Assembly (NCBI RefSeq): GCF_006539165.1
Contig: NZ_BJMM01000030.1
Span: 1-64,000, forward strand
DNA from: Streptomyces cacaoi
GTDB lineage: Bacteria; Actinomycetota; Actinomycetes; Streptomycetales; Streptomycetaceae
Direction of reading: 5' to 3'
Length of the DNA: 64,000 nt
This document shows positions 51,517 through 59,824 of this stretch, in pieces. A program made the position numbers and the translations under genes. The first letter of the stretch is position 1, and the number at the start of each line of letters is the position of its first letter. Below the pieces are notes generated by a model, which made no database searches, had not been told where the DNA came from, and saw nothing but the letters and a program-made list of their open reading frames with translations.

Positions 51517-52278
51517 TCACGGCCGGGGAGCAGCTCCCCCGGCTGGATCCGGCTTGACGGTGTGGAGGAGGGCGATGCCCAGGAGCGGGTTGCCGTACCA
51601 GTAGCCGGGGCCGAGTCCGCGGTGTGTGCCGTGGCCGAGGTGGGTCGCGTACTTGCGGACGGCGAACCAGAAGTCGGCGAGGAGCAGTCGGCCGCCCGGG
51701 CGGAGCACCCGCAGGGCCTCGTCCACCGCGCGGTACTGGCCCTCGAACGAGGGGATGTTGTGCAGGGCGAGGGCGCTCGTCACGACGTCGAAGGAGTTGT
51801 CGGGGAACGGCAGCTCCGTCATGTCGGCCGTGCGCACCTCGACCCGGTCGGCGACCCCCGCCGCCGCGGCGTTGGCGAGCGTCGCCTCGGGCCGGTTGTT
51901 GCTCTGGTCCTCTCCCGACCACAGGTCGACGCCCACGGCACGGCCCTTCGGCAGCCGCCGCGCCGCCTCGATCAGCACCGCGCCGCGCCCGCACCCCATG
52001 TCGAGCAGCTTCTCGTCGCCCCGCAGACCGGCCTGCTCCAACTCCCGTTCCCAGATGTGGAGTTTGCCCCGGAGCGTGGTGTGCAGATAGATCCCGGCGT
52101 GGGCGAGCAGCAGCGCTCCGGCGCCGGCCACCGGGCCGCGTCCGGGCCGGCGCCGTGCTGCCGCCAGAAGGCAGGCGGTCCCGGCGGTTCCGAGGAGCGC
52201 CGGGACCGTCGGGGCGTCGACGCCGTAGCGGGGCCGGCGCACGGAAGTGGGCGGAAAAGAGTTCGTGTTGTCGGACAT
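51517..52278 (-). CDS. membrane-associated class I SAM methyltransferase
   Basis: A 253-residue methyltransferase. An N-terminal region with one or two hydrophobic segments ('ALLGTAGTACLLAAA', 'VAGAGALLLAHAGIYL') precedes the SAM fold. Motif I is 'LLDMGCGRGAVLIEAA', followed by 'AVGVDLW', 'FDVVTSALALHNIP' and 'LRPGGRLLLADFW'. It methylates a small molecule or lipid; the membrane segment suggests a hydrophobic substrate. ATG 52278 begins the hydrophobic leader. It is divergent from the 52345 kinase-like gene. Confidence 0.8.
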   Translation of the reverse strand: MSDNTNSFPPTSVRRPRYGVDAPTVPALLGTAGTACLLAAARRRPGRGPVAGAGALLLAHAGIYLHTTLRGKLHIWERELEQAGLRGDEKLLDMGCGRGAVLIEAARRLPKGRAVGVDLWSGEDQSNNRPEATLANAAAAGVADRVEVRTADMTELPFPDNSFDVVTSALALHNIPSFEGQYRAVDEALRVLRPGGRLLLADFWFAVRKYATHLGHGTHRGLGPGYWYGNPLLGIALLHTVKPDPAGGAAPRP

Positions 52279-52344
52279 GCGTGCAGCGTCGCAGACCGCC
52301 GCCCCGCCCGTCTTGGACGAATGTCTCCCCACTAGGGTGCACGC

Positions 52345-52863
52345 GTGCGACGGATTCTGGTGGTGGGTGTGACCGGTGCGGGCAAGTCCACGCTCGCCCG
52401 GGCCGTGAGCGGCCGACTGGCCCTGCCCTACCACGAGTTGGACGCGCTGTACTTCAACGGCCCGGGGTGGGCCGTCAACGGCGAGTTGGCCGAGGACGTG
52501 GCGCGGCTCGCCGCCGGACCGCGCTGGATCGTCGACTCCCTCGGCTACCCGGAAGTCCGCGATCTGCTGTGGGACCGGGCCGACACGGTGCTCTGGCTGG
52601 ACTATCCCCGGCGCGTCACCATGCCCCGCGTGCTGCGCCGGTCCGTGCGGCGCACCGTGACGCGTGAGGTCCTCTTCGGCGGCAACAGGGAGACGTGGAA
52701 GGGCTGGCTGAGCCGGGAGCACCCGGCCTGGTGGTCCTGGTCCCAGCATGCGACCCGCCGCCGCGAGGTCGAGCAGCGTCTCCGCGACCCCCGTTTCGCT
52801 CCCCTCGGCCTCGTCCGCTTCCGCCACCCCCGGGACACCGCGGCCTGGCTGTCATCCCTCTGA
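52345..52863 (+). CDS. P-loop kinase-like protein (adenylate-kinase/topology-modulation family)
   Basis: A 172-residue P-loop NTPase. 'RILVVGVTGAGKSTLARAVS' is the Walker A at the start, 'YHELDALYF' and 'WIVDSLG' follow, and 'DTVLWLDYPRRVTMPRVLRR' is the typical lid segment. It resembles small adenylate-kinase-like or 'DNA topology modulation' proteins. GTG 52345 lies 7 bp after TAGGGT, suggesting a leaderless transcript. Its 3' end overlaps the convergent MFS gene by 12 bp. Substrate unknown. Confidence 0.82.
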   Translation: MRRILVVGVTGAGKSTLARAVSGRLALPYHELDALYFNGPGWAVNGELAEDVARLAAGPRWIVDSLGYPEVRDLLWDRADTVLWLDYPRRVTMPRVLRRSVRRTVTREVLFGGNRETWKGWLSREHPAWWSWSQHATRRREVEQRLRDPRFAPLGLVRFRHPRDTAAWLSSL

Positions 52864-54288
52864 CCCGGACAGCGCGAACAGCACTGCGGCGGCGGCCAGT
52901 TGGAGCCCGGCTACGGTGAGCAGCAGCACCGCGGGAGACGTTCCCGAGAGGGCCCCGGCGAGGGCGGCACCGCCGGACGCCGCCGTCAGCTTCAGCCCGG
53001 CACCGAGGGTGAAGACCTGGGTGCGGACGGCCTCCGGCGCGTGTTCGGCGCGCATCCGCAGGGTCGTCGTCAGCAGCGGCCCGTCACCCAGCCCGGCCAG
53101 TGCGAACAGGGCGAGGGCGACGGGGAGTCCGGGTCCGGGCGTCGGGGCCGAGCCGGTGAGCGCCGCGCCGGCGAGCGCGGCACCGGTCACCACCAGGCTG
53201 AGCACGGCCGTCCGGCGCGGGTCGGGTGCGGTCCGGCGCCGGGCGAGCGCCAGCGAACCGGTGAGGCCGCCGAGCGCGAACGCCGTCATGAGGGCGCCGC
53301 CCGCCCCGCCGTCCCCGCCGCGTGCCGCCAGGAGGACGGCGGCCACCGGCAGCGCGCCGATCCCGAGGAAGGCGACACAGGTCGCCACGGTGAGGGCACG
53401 CAGCTCCCGTACCTTCCACAACGTCCGTGCGCCGGTGGCGAGTTGGTCACGCCAGGAGCCCGGGCGAGCGCCGCCGGAGGGACCACCGGGCCCACTCCCG
53501 CCCCCGCTCCCACTCCCACTCCCGCTCCTTCTTCCACTCCCGTTCTCGTTCCCGTCCCCGCCCTTGTTCGCGCTCCGGCGCCCGCTCTCACTCCGGCGCC
53601 CGCTCTCGCCCCGGCGCCCGCTCTCGCCCCCGCCCTCGCTCTCGCCCTCGCCCTCGCCCTCGCCGCCGTCGGCCTGGGGCCCGGGTCCGGCCCCTGCTCC
53701 GGCTCCTGCCCCTCCTACCGGCGCCCCCACCCCCGCTCCCGCTCCCGCGACAGGGAGCGCGGCACACAGCAGTGCGGCGCCGGCGGCGGAGGCGGCGAGC
53801 AGCAGGGCCGCCGTCCCGGCCCCCAGCGTCGCTCCGACGGTGCCGACGAGGGCCGGTGCGGCGACGGAGGCCGCGTTGTAGGTGGTGGCGTCCAGCGCGT
53901 AGGCGCGGGCGCGCGCGGGCCCGGCCGCCGCCAGCCGCGCCACCAGGCCGGACAGACCACCGGTGACCAGCGGCCCGCAGCTGCCGCCGACGACGGCGAC
54001 GCAGCACACGGCAGGCGTCGGCACCCGGCCCAGCCCGAGACCCAGCAGGACGATGGCCGCGCCGAAGACGGCGAGCGCCCCGGCGTGGAACAGCCGGGGG
54101 CTGCGCGCCCGTTCGGCGGCGGCCCCGGCGGGGGCGGCGGCCACGGCGTGCGGCGCGGTCCAGGCCGTCAGCACGAACGCACCCTGCGCGGGGCTGCCGG
54201 TGCGCTCCAGCGCCAGCAGCGCGAGGACGACCCCGACGCCCTCGTCCGCCAGCCGCGCGAGGAACGCGGTGGACAGATACGCCTTCAT
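52852..54288 (-). CDS. MFS transporter with a long low-complexity loop
   Basis: A 478-residue major facilitator superfamily exporter with about 12 membrane segments. The central cytoplasmic loop between the two halves (about 205-275) is a Gly/Ser/Glu/Arg repeat stretch (GEGEGEGES, GESGRR units, SGSGSGG), much longer than normal. GGAGGG precedes ATG 54288. It is divergent from the CGNR regulator, with an inverted-repeat operator between them. A drug or metabolite exporter is likely; substrate unknown. Confidence 0.8.
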   Translation of the reverse strand: MKAYLSTAFLARLADEGVGVVLALLALERTGSPAQGAFVLTAWTAPHAVAAAPAGAAAERARSPRLFHAGALAVFGAAIVLLGLGLGRVPTPAVCCVAVVGGSCGPLVTGGLSGLVARLAAAGPARARAYALDATTYNAASVAAPALVGTVGATLGAGTAALLLAASAAGAALLCAALPVAGAGAGVGAPVGGAGAGAGAGPGPQADGGEGEGEGESEGGGESGRRGESGRRSESGRRSANKGGDGNENGSGRRSGSGSGSGGGSGPGGPSGGARPGSWRDQLATGARTLWKVRELRALTVATCVAFLGIGALPVAAVLLAARGGDGGAGGALMTAFALGGLTGSLALARRRTAPDPRRTAVLSLVVTGAALAGAALTGSAPTPGPGLPVALALFALAGLGDGPLLTTTLRMRAEHAPEAVRTQVFTLGAGLKLTAASGGAALAGALSGTSPAVLLLTVAGLQLAAAAVLFALSGSEG

Positions 54289-54348
54289 GGGCGGCCCTCC
54301 GTCGTCGCCACCTGCCTGCCCGCCCGCTGCCGGGAAGGCGACGGACAC

Positions 54349-54377
54349 TGTAACGGCTTACACTGGAAACGCGTTAC
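54349..54377. promoter_or_regulatory. operator-like inverted repeats between MFS and CGNR genes
   Basis: TGTAA (54349-54353) and TTACA (54358-54362) are inverted around CGGC, and GTAACG (54350-54355) pairs with CGTTAC (54372-54377). These overlapping, AT-richer repeats in the 160-bp divergent gap suggest binding by the CGNR regulator. Confidence 0.5.
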
Positions 54378-54448
54378 CTATTCGTGTCGGCGCCCACGGC
54401 TGCGGGAGGATGCGGCGGGCCGGGAAGGTGGAAGAGGGGCGATGGACG

Positions 54449-55342
54449 ATGGACGACGGTGAGGCGCTCGGCGGAGCCGGTGACGCGGCGCGCGGCCGGG
54501 CCCCTGACGACGGCGGCGGCGGCGCAAGCGGTAGCGGCCCAAGCGGCAGCGGCGCAAGCGGCAGCGGCGCAAGCGGCAGCGGCAAGGGCGCCAGCGACGG
54601 CAAGGGCATGAGCGGCAGCAGGGGCGGCGGGGGTCGCGCCGGGAAGGGCAGCGGTACCGGGGCGGGCAGCCGGGGCGGCAACAGCCGTGGCAGCGGTGGC
54701 AGCGGGTCCCGGAAGGTGGTGCACGGCGGGTTCCGGCCGGGTGAGCGGCTGATCGAGCTGGCCAACGCGGTACGGGAGGACCCCGAGCTGTCCCGGGACG
54801 GCCTGGCCGCGCTCCTGTCCCGGCACGGCGAGACCGAGCACGACCTCGCGGAGCTGTCCACGGCCGAGGCGGACGAACTGCGTTCAGCCGTCGCCGAGTT
54901 GAGCCGACGCGTGCTGTCCGAGGCCGACCCCGACCGGGCCGCCGAGGCGTTGAACGCCCTGCTGGAGCGGTGCGGCGCCCGGCCCCGGCTCAGCCGGCAC
55001 GACGGTCACGCCTGGCACCTGCATGTGGACCGGGGCGACGACGCGAGCTGGGCGGACTGGTTCACCGCCACCGGCGCCCTCGCGCTGGCCCAACTGCTCA
55101 GCGAGCAGGGGCGTACGGCGTGGGGCGAGTGCGCGGCCGAGGGGTGCCGGACGCTCTTCCTCGACACCGGCCCGGGTGCCCGGCGTCGCTACTGTTCCAC
55201 CACCTGTGCCTCCCGTACGCGGGTGGCCGCGCACCGCCTCCGCCGCCGGGCGCAGGGCACGGAGAACCCCACGGCCCCCCGCGGCGAGGGCGCTGCCGCC
55301 CAGGCCGACGAACGCGCCGACGACCGCGCCACCGGCGGCTGA
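54449..55342 (+). CDS. CGNR zinc-finger regulator (ABATE domain)
   Basis: A 297-residue regulator. The first ~95 residues are a Gly/Ser/Ala low-complexity stretch (SGSGASGSGAS repeats). The middle is the helical ABATE-like ligand domain. The C-terminal zinc finger reads 'GECAAEGCRTLFLDTGPG', 'RRRYCSTTCASRTRVAAHR', with four cysteines; the usual CGNR is CASR here. These proteins often regulate stress or exporter genes. It is divergent from the MFS gene and probably controls it. ATG 54449 follows GAGGGGCG. The 3' tail (Glu/Ala-rich) is variable. Confidence 0.85.
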   Translation: MDDGEALGGAGDAARGRAPDDGGGGASGSGPSGSGASGSGASGSGKGASDGKGMSGSRGGGGRAGKGSGTGAGSRGGNSRGSGGSGSRKVVHGGFRPGERLIELANAVREDPELSRDGLAALLSRHGETEHDLAELSTAEADELRSAVAELSRRVLSEADPDRAAEALNALLERCGARPRLSRHDGHAWHLHVDRGDDASWADWFTATGALALAQLLSEQGRTAWGECAAEGCRTLFLDTGPGARRRYCSTTCASRTRVAAHRLRRRAQGTENPTAPRGEGAAAQADERADDRATGG

Positions 55343-55459
55343 CCCGCCCCCTCAGCCCTCAACAGACAGCACACGGCACACGATGCCCGGCGCCGCCCGC
55401 TCCCGCCCCGGTGGCGACGTCGCGCTCCCCCACAACGGGAGACGCCCGGCAGGGGCCGT

Positions 55460-55888
55460 TCAGGGCAGGACGGCGGTGCCGTCCAGTTCCACCCAGGCGT
55501 CCTCGTCCCACAGCCGCACGGCGCCGATCACGGCCATGGCCGGATAGTCGCGCCCCGCCAACTCCCTCCAGATGCGGCCCAGTTTCGCGGCGTGACGCCG
55601 GTAGGCGGGTACGTCGGTGGTGTAGACGGTGACGCGGGCGAGGTCGGCGGGGGTGCCGCCGGCGGCCGTGAGGGCGGCCAGGAGGTTGGTCAGGGCGAGC
55701 CGGAACTGGCCGGGGAAGGTGTGGGCGGCGACGGCTCCCGTGCCGTCCAACGCGGTCTGCCCGGCGAGGAAGACCAGCCGGGACCCGGTGGCGGTGACCG
55801 CGTGCGAGAAGCCGCGCGGCGGGGAGAGTCCGGCGGGGTTGACGCGGCGCACGGCGTGCGGCTGCGCGGACCGGTCCTCGTCGCTCAT
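55460..55888 (-). CDS. RidA-family enamine/imine deaminase
   Basis: A 142-residue RidA/YjgF protein. 'LVFLAGQTALDGTGA' and 'NLLAALTAAGGTPADLARVTVYTTD' are the family strands, and the substrate-binding arginine is seen in 'GAVRLWDEDAWVELDGTAV'. RidA hydrolyses reactive 2-aminoacrylate or similar imines; some relatives act in aromatic degradation, where they release ammonia from imino intermediates. It overlaps the acyl-CoA dehydrogenase by 4 bp (ATGA) and likely works in the 2-aminobenzoyl-CoA route. Confidence 0.88.
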   Translation of the reverse strand: MSDEDRSAQPHAVRRVNPAGLSPPRGFSHAVTATGSRLVFLAGQTALDGTGAVAAHTFPGQFRLALTNLLAALTAAGGTPADLARVTVYTTDVPAYRRHAAKLGRIWRELAGRDYPAMAVIGAVRLWDEDAWVELDGTAVLP

Positions 55889-57294
55889 GTGTACAACTCC
55901 TTGGCGATGACGGTGCGTTGTACCTCGCTGGCGCCCTCGTAGATCCGCGGTGCCCGCACCTCGCGGTAGAGGTGTTCGAGCGGATGCCCCTTGGACAGGG
56001 CCTCGGCACCGTGGAGCTGGACGGCGGAGTCGACGACGTACTGGGCGGTCTCCGTCGCCACGAGCTTCGCCATGGCGGCCCGCTTGGTGACGCCCGGCCC
56101 GCGGGCCCCCTCGCGGTCGCGCGCGCAGGCGGCGGCGTGCACGAGGAGCCGCGCCGCCTCGGTGCGGGTGGCCATCTCGGCGAGCCGGTGGGAGACGGTC
56201 TGAAGGTCGCGCAGGACCCCGCCGAACGCCCGCCGCCGGTCGGCGTGTTCGAGCGAGGCGTCGAGTGCGGCCTGTGCCATGCCGACGGCGAAGGCGCCGA
56301 CGCTGGGCCGGAACAGATCGAGGGTGCGCATGGCCACCCGGAAGCCGCCGCCCGGGGCGCCCAGCAGATCGTCGGGGCCGACGGGCACACCGTCGAAGCG
56401 GAGGGTGCCCAGCGGGTGCGGCGCGAGCATCTCCAGGCGTTCACCGGTCAGTCCGGGCCGGTCGGCCGGCACGAGGAAGGCGGTGACGCCACGGGCGCCG
56501 GGTGCTTCGCCGGTGCGGGCGAAGACGCTGTAGAAGTCGGCCTGCGGCGCGTTGGAGATCCACGTCTTGGTGCCCGTCAACCGCCAGCCGGGACCGTCCG
56601 GTTCGGCCCGCAGGGCGAGGGCGGCGGCGTCACTCCCGGCGTCCGGCTCGCTCAGCGCGAAGGCGGCGACGGCGTCACCGCGCGCGGCGGCCGGGAGCCA
56701 GCGTGCGCGCTGTGCGTCCGTCCCGGCGTCGGCGACCGGCCCGGACCCGAGCCCCTGGAGCGCGAGCGCCGTCTCCGCCTCGGGACACGCGTACGCCAAC
56801 TCCTCACGCAGGAGGCACAGTTCGAGCGCCGAGACGCCGCCCCCGTGCGCCGTTCCGGGGACGACACGACCCAGCAGCCCGAGATCGGCCAGGGCACGCA
56901 GCAGCGGACGGTTGACCTCACCGGGGGCGCCCGCCGCAGCGAGCGGACGCAACTCGTCGGCGGCGACCGCACGCAGCTGGGCGCACCACTCCTGCTGAGC
57001 CGGAGTGAGGGCGAACCCGGGCATCGCGGAGGCCACGGGCATACCGCCGGGGCCCGCCGTCCCCTCGGAGGGCCGAGGCGCCGTCCGGGGCGAACCGGGC
57101 GTCTCCCCCAGCCGGCCGGGCTCCCCCAGCCGGCCGGGATCCGCCTGTCGGCCGGGCTCCGTCTGTGAGCCGGGCTCCGTCCGCCGAGCGGACTCTCCCT
57201 GCCGAGCGGACTCCGACTCCGACCGCCCCGGCGGACCCGGTCGTTCGGCTCCCTCGGCGTCGGGATCCGGTCCCGTCGCGGGTGTGCTGCTCAT
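55885..57294 (-). CDS. acyl-CoA dehydrogenase with low-complexity N-terminus
   Basis: A 469-residue flavoenzyme of the acyl-CoA dehydrogenase family. From about residue 91 the normal ~380-residue fold begins ('MPGFALTPAQQEW'); 'AFALSEPDAGSDAAAL' and 'KTWISNAPQADFY' are FAD/substrate motifs, and 'YREVRAPRIYEGASEVQR' is the usual C-terminus. The first ~90 residues are a Gly/Glu/Arg/Ser repeat tail (EPGRQADPGRLGEPGRLGE). ATG 57294 is kept because GGAGAAGGG precedes it and internal starts 57042/57024 lack a ribosome-binding site. It is co-translated with RidA and probably oxidises a CoA thioester from aromatic degradation. Confidence 0.82.
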   Translation of the reverse strand: MSSTPATGPDPDAEGAERPGPPGRSESESARQGESARRTEPGSQTEPGRQADPGRLGEPGRLGETPGSPRTAPRPSEGTAGPGGMPVASAMPGFALTPAQQEWCAQLRAVAADELRPLAAAGAPGEVNRPLLRALADLGLLGRVVPGTAHGGGVSALELCLLREELAYACPEAETALALQGLGSGPVADAGTDAQRARWLPAAARGDAVAAFALSEPDAGSDAAALALRAEPDGPGWRLTGTKTWISNAPQADFYSVFARTGEAPGARGVTAFLVPADRPGLTGERLEMLAPHPLGTLRFDGVPVGPDDLLGAPGGGFRVAMRTLDLFRPSVGAFAVGMAQAALDASLEHADRRRAFGGVLRDLQTVSHRLAEMATRTEAARLLVHAAACARDREGARGPGVTKRAAMAKLVATETAQYVVDSAVQLHGAEALSKGHPLEHLYREVRAPRIYEGASEVQRTVIAKELYT

Positions 57295-57852
57295 CGACGG
57301 CTCACCCTTCTCCCCGCTGACCCGGGGCTCGGCAGGTCACCACGACCGCGTCGACCGCGTCGACCACGGCAACCGTGACGGCCGGTGACGGCCGGTGACG
57401 GCAACCCATCGACCCTCGACCCTCGGCTGTCGGCTGTCGGCTGTCGGCTGTCGGACCAACGCCCGTGCTATCGCGGCCCGTTGACTGTCGTCACCATCAC
57501 GTTACGCTCAACGACGCACCACCGCACCGGTACGTACCGCACACGGACACGCGCACCGCCCGCACCGCAGCGGTACGCGCACCGGTACGCGCACCGGGCG
57601 GCCGACCTCCCACGGCGTCGGCCGACACGACAACAGCACCCGCCGACGCGACAAGCCTGCACCGGTCGGCACCGCAACAGCACCGGTCGGCACGGCAACA
57701 GCACCCGCCGACACAGCACCAACACCAGCGCACGACGGCACAACAAGGGCACCGCACCACCCCGACAGCACGGCGCGCCCCGGCAGCACCGCACCGCGCC
57801 CGCGCACCACCCGCACCGGGTCCCGTCGTCCGGACGGCTTCAAGGGGGCTGA
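57295..57852. other. 558-bp low-complexity intergenic region
   Basis: No gene is supported. It carries a 7-bp array (CGGCTGT x4, 57424-57451), CACCGGTACGCG- and CAGCACCGGTCGGCA-type repeats, and a predicted promoter at 57481-57508. An in-frame 155-codon reading in this gap is Thr/Arg/His/Pro-rich and resembles no family. It separates the divergent acyl-CoA dehydrogenase and aryl-CoA ligase genes. Confidence 0.65.
57481..57508 (+). promoter_or_regulatory. predicted promoter of the aryl-CoA ligase
   Basis: TTGACT (57481-57486), 16 bp, TACGCT (57503-57508) fits the vegetative consensus. GTTGA (57480-57484) and TCAAC (57508-57512) frame the element as an inverted repeat, so PaaX could bind here. 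The start codon lies about 345 bp downstream, an unusually long leader if this promoter is used. Confidence 0.5.
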
Positions 57853-59820
57853 GTGGCCATGAACGCGACCCCGACCGCGCGGTCGGCGCACGTCGACACC
57901 TTCGCCCGGGACCATCTGCCGCCCCGGCACGAGTGGCCGCGGCTGCTGCTGGACGGCCCGGGTCTGCGGTATCCGGACCGGCTCAACTGCGGTGCGGAGC
58001 TGCTGGACCGGACCGTCGAGCGGTTCGGTGCCGACCGGCCGGCCTTCCGCAGCGGCGGGCTGCCGCCCTGGCCGCACCCGGACCCCGGGGACGGACGGGT
58101 ACCGGCGCCGCCGCGTACCTGGTCCTACGGCCGGCTGCGCGCCACCGTCGACGGGCTGGCGCGGGTGCTCACCGGCCGGATGGGCGTGGTCCCCGGCAAC
58201 CGGGTGCTGCTACGCGGGCCCACCTCCCCCCAGTTGGCGGCCTGTTGGCTGGCGGTGATGAAGGCGGGTGCGGTCGCGGTGACGGTGCTGGCGACGCAGC
58301 GCGCCCCGGAGCTGCGGACGATCTGCCGTCTCGCGCGGGTGCGGCACGCGCTGTGCGACGCGCAGTCCGCCGGAGAGCTGCACCGGGCCGAGGTACCGGG
58401 GCTGCACGTGGGGCTGTTCGGGCACGGCGGGCCGGACGACGTACTACGGGACGACGTAGTACGGGACGACGCACTGCGGGACGGTGAGCTGCGGGACGGT
58501 GCGCTGCGCGCGGAGCCGCCCGGCCGCCGCCCCCGGTTCGAGGCGGTGGACACCGCTGCCGACGACGTGGCGCTGATCGCCTTCACCTCGGGGACGACGG
58601 GCCGCCCCAAGGGCTGTGTGCACTTCCACCGGGACGTGCTCGCCGTCGCCGACACCTTCTCGGCGCGGATACTGCGGCCCCGCCCGGACGACGTGTTCGC
58701 CGGAACGCCCCCGCTGGGCTTCACCTTCGGGCTGGGCGGGCTCGTGGTCTTCCCGCTGCGTGCGGGCGCCTGCGCGCTGCTGGACCGGTGGAGCGGCGCG
58801 GCGCGGACGCTGCGGGTGGTCCAACGGCACGGCGTCTCGGTGCTGTTCACCGCGCCGACGGCGTACCGGGCGATGCTGGAGCAGTTGGAGCGGCCGGACG
58901 CCGACGGTCCCTGGGACATCTCCTCGCTGCGCCGCTGCGTGTCCGCGGGCGAGCATCTGCCGGCGGCGACCTGGCACGCCTGGCACGAGCGGACGGGGCT
59001 GCGCCTCATCGACGGGATCGGTGCGACGGAGATGCTGCACATCTTCCTCTCGGCCGCCGACGACGCGATACGCCCGGGCCGCACGGGCTTCCCGGTGCCG
59101 GGCTACCAGGCCAGGATCGTCGCGCCGGACGGTGTGACGCCGCTGCCCGACGGCACGCCGGGGCTGCTCGCTGTCCGCGGCCCGGTGGGCTGCCGGTACC
59201 TGGCCGACGAGCGGCAGCGCGAGTACGTACGCGACGGCTGGAACGTCACCGGGGACACCTACGTCCGCGAGTCCGACGGCCGGTTCCGGTTCGTCGCCCG
59301 CGCGGACGACATGATCGTCTCGGCCGGATACAACATCGCGGGGCCGGAGGTGGAGGAGGCGTTGCTACGCCATCCGCGGGTGCGGGAGGCGGCCGTCGTG
59401 GGCCGACCGGACGCCCGGCGCGGCCAGATCGCCGTCGCCCACGTGGTGCCGGAGCCGGACGCGGAGGCGTATCCGAACGCGGGCGCGGACGGGGACGCGG
59501 GCCCCGATGCGGGCGCGGACGCGGACGGACAGCGGGACAGGCAGCGGGACGGGCACGCCGAAGGGAACCCGCGTGAGGGACGAGCCGAACGGGTCGAGCG
59601 AGCTGAACGGAGCGCGCGCGAAGGACGAGCCGAACAGGAGGGTGAACTGGCCGAACTGGCCGAGGAGTTGCGGGAGTTCCTGCTGGCGGAGCTGGCTCCC
59701 TACAAGTGCCCGCGTGCCTTCGTCTTCACCGACCGACTGCCGCGCACCCCCACGGGCAAGCTCCAACGCTTCCGGCTGCGGGAGGCCGAGCGGGACCACC
59801 CGGACGCGGACCCGGAGTGA
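57853..59820 (+). CDS. AMP-forming aryl-CoA ligase (2-aminobenzoate/benzoate type)
   Basis: A 655-residue ligase that activates an aromatic acid with ATP and CoA. The AMP-binding motif is 'LIAFTSGTTGRPKG', later 'GIGATEMLHIFLSA' matches the benzoate/2-aminobenzoate-CoA ligase group ('GSTE'-like), and 'RADDMIVSAGYNIAGPEVE' and 'PRTPTGKLQRFRLR' are the C-terminal signatures including the catalytic Lys. Two low-complexity inserts occur: a 'RDD..RDGELRDG' repeat (about 196-216) and a Gly/Asp/Arg/Glu linker (about 540-600). The normal family length is about 550. GTG 57853 follows AAGGGGG; ATG 57859 is also in frame. Substrate inferred from the neighbouring monooxygenase. Confidence 0.85.
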   Translation: MAMNATPTARSAHVDTFARDHLPPRHEWPRLLLDGPGLRYPDRLNCGAELLDRTVERFGADRPAFRSGGLPPWPHPDPGDGRVPAPPRTWSYGRLRATVDGLARVLTGRMGVVPGNRVLLRGPTSPQLAACWLAVMKAGAVAVTVLATQRAPELRTICRLARVRHALCDAQSAGELHRAEVPGLHVGLFGHGGPDDVLRDDVVRDDALRDGELRDGALRAEPPGRRPRFEAVDTAADDVALIAFTSGTTGRPKGCVHFHRDVLAVADTFSARILRPRPDDVFAGTPPLGFTFGLGGLVVFPLRAGACALLDRWSGAARTLRVVQRHGVSVLFTAPTAYRAMLEQLERPDADGPWDISSLRRCVSAGEHLPAATWHAWHERTGLRLIDGIGATEMLHIFLSAADDAIRPGRTGFPVPGYQARIVAPDGVTPLPDGTPGLLAVRGPVGCRYLADERQREYVRDGWNVTGDTYVRESDGRFRFVARADDMIVSAGYNIAGPEVEEALLRHPRVREAAVVGRPDARRGQIAVAHVVPEPDAEAYPNAGADGDAGPDAGADADGQRDRQRDGHAEGNPREGRAERVERAERSAREGRAEQEGELAELAEELREFLLAELAPYKCPRAFVFTDRLPRTPTGKLQRFRLREAERDHPDADPE

Positions 59821-59824
59821 CCAC

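Noticed and set aside
57385..57852. 155-codon open frame before the aryl-CoA ligase
   Set aside because: Made of Thr/Arg/His/Pro repeats from low-complexity DNA; no family resemblance.
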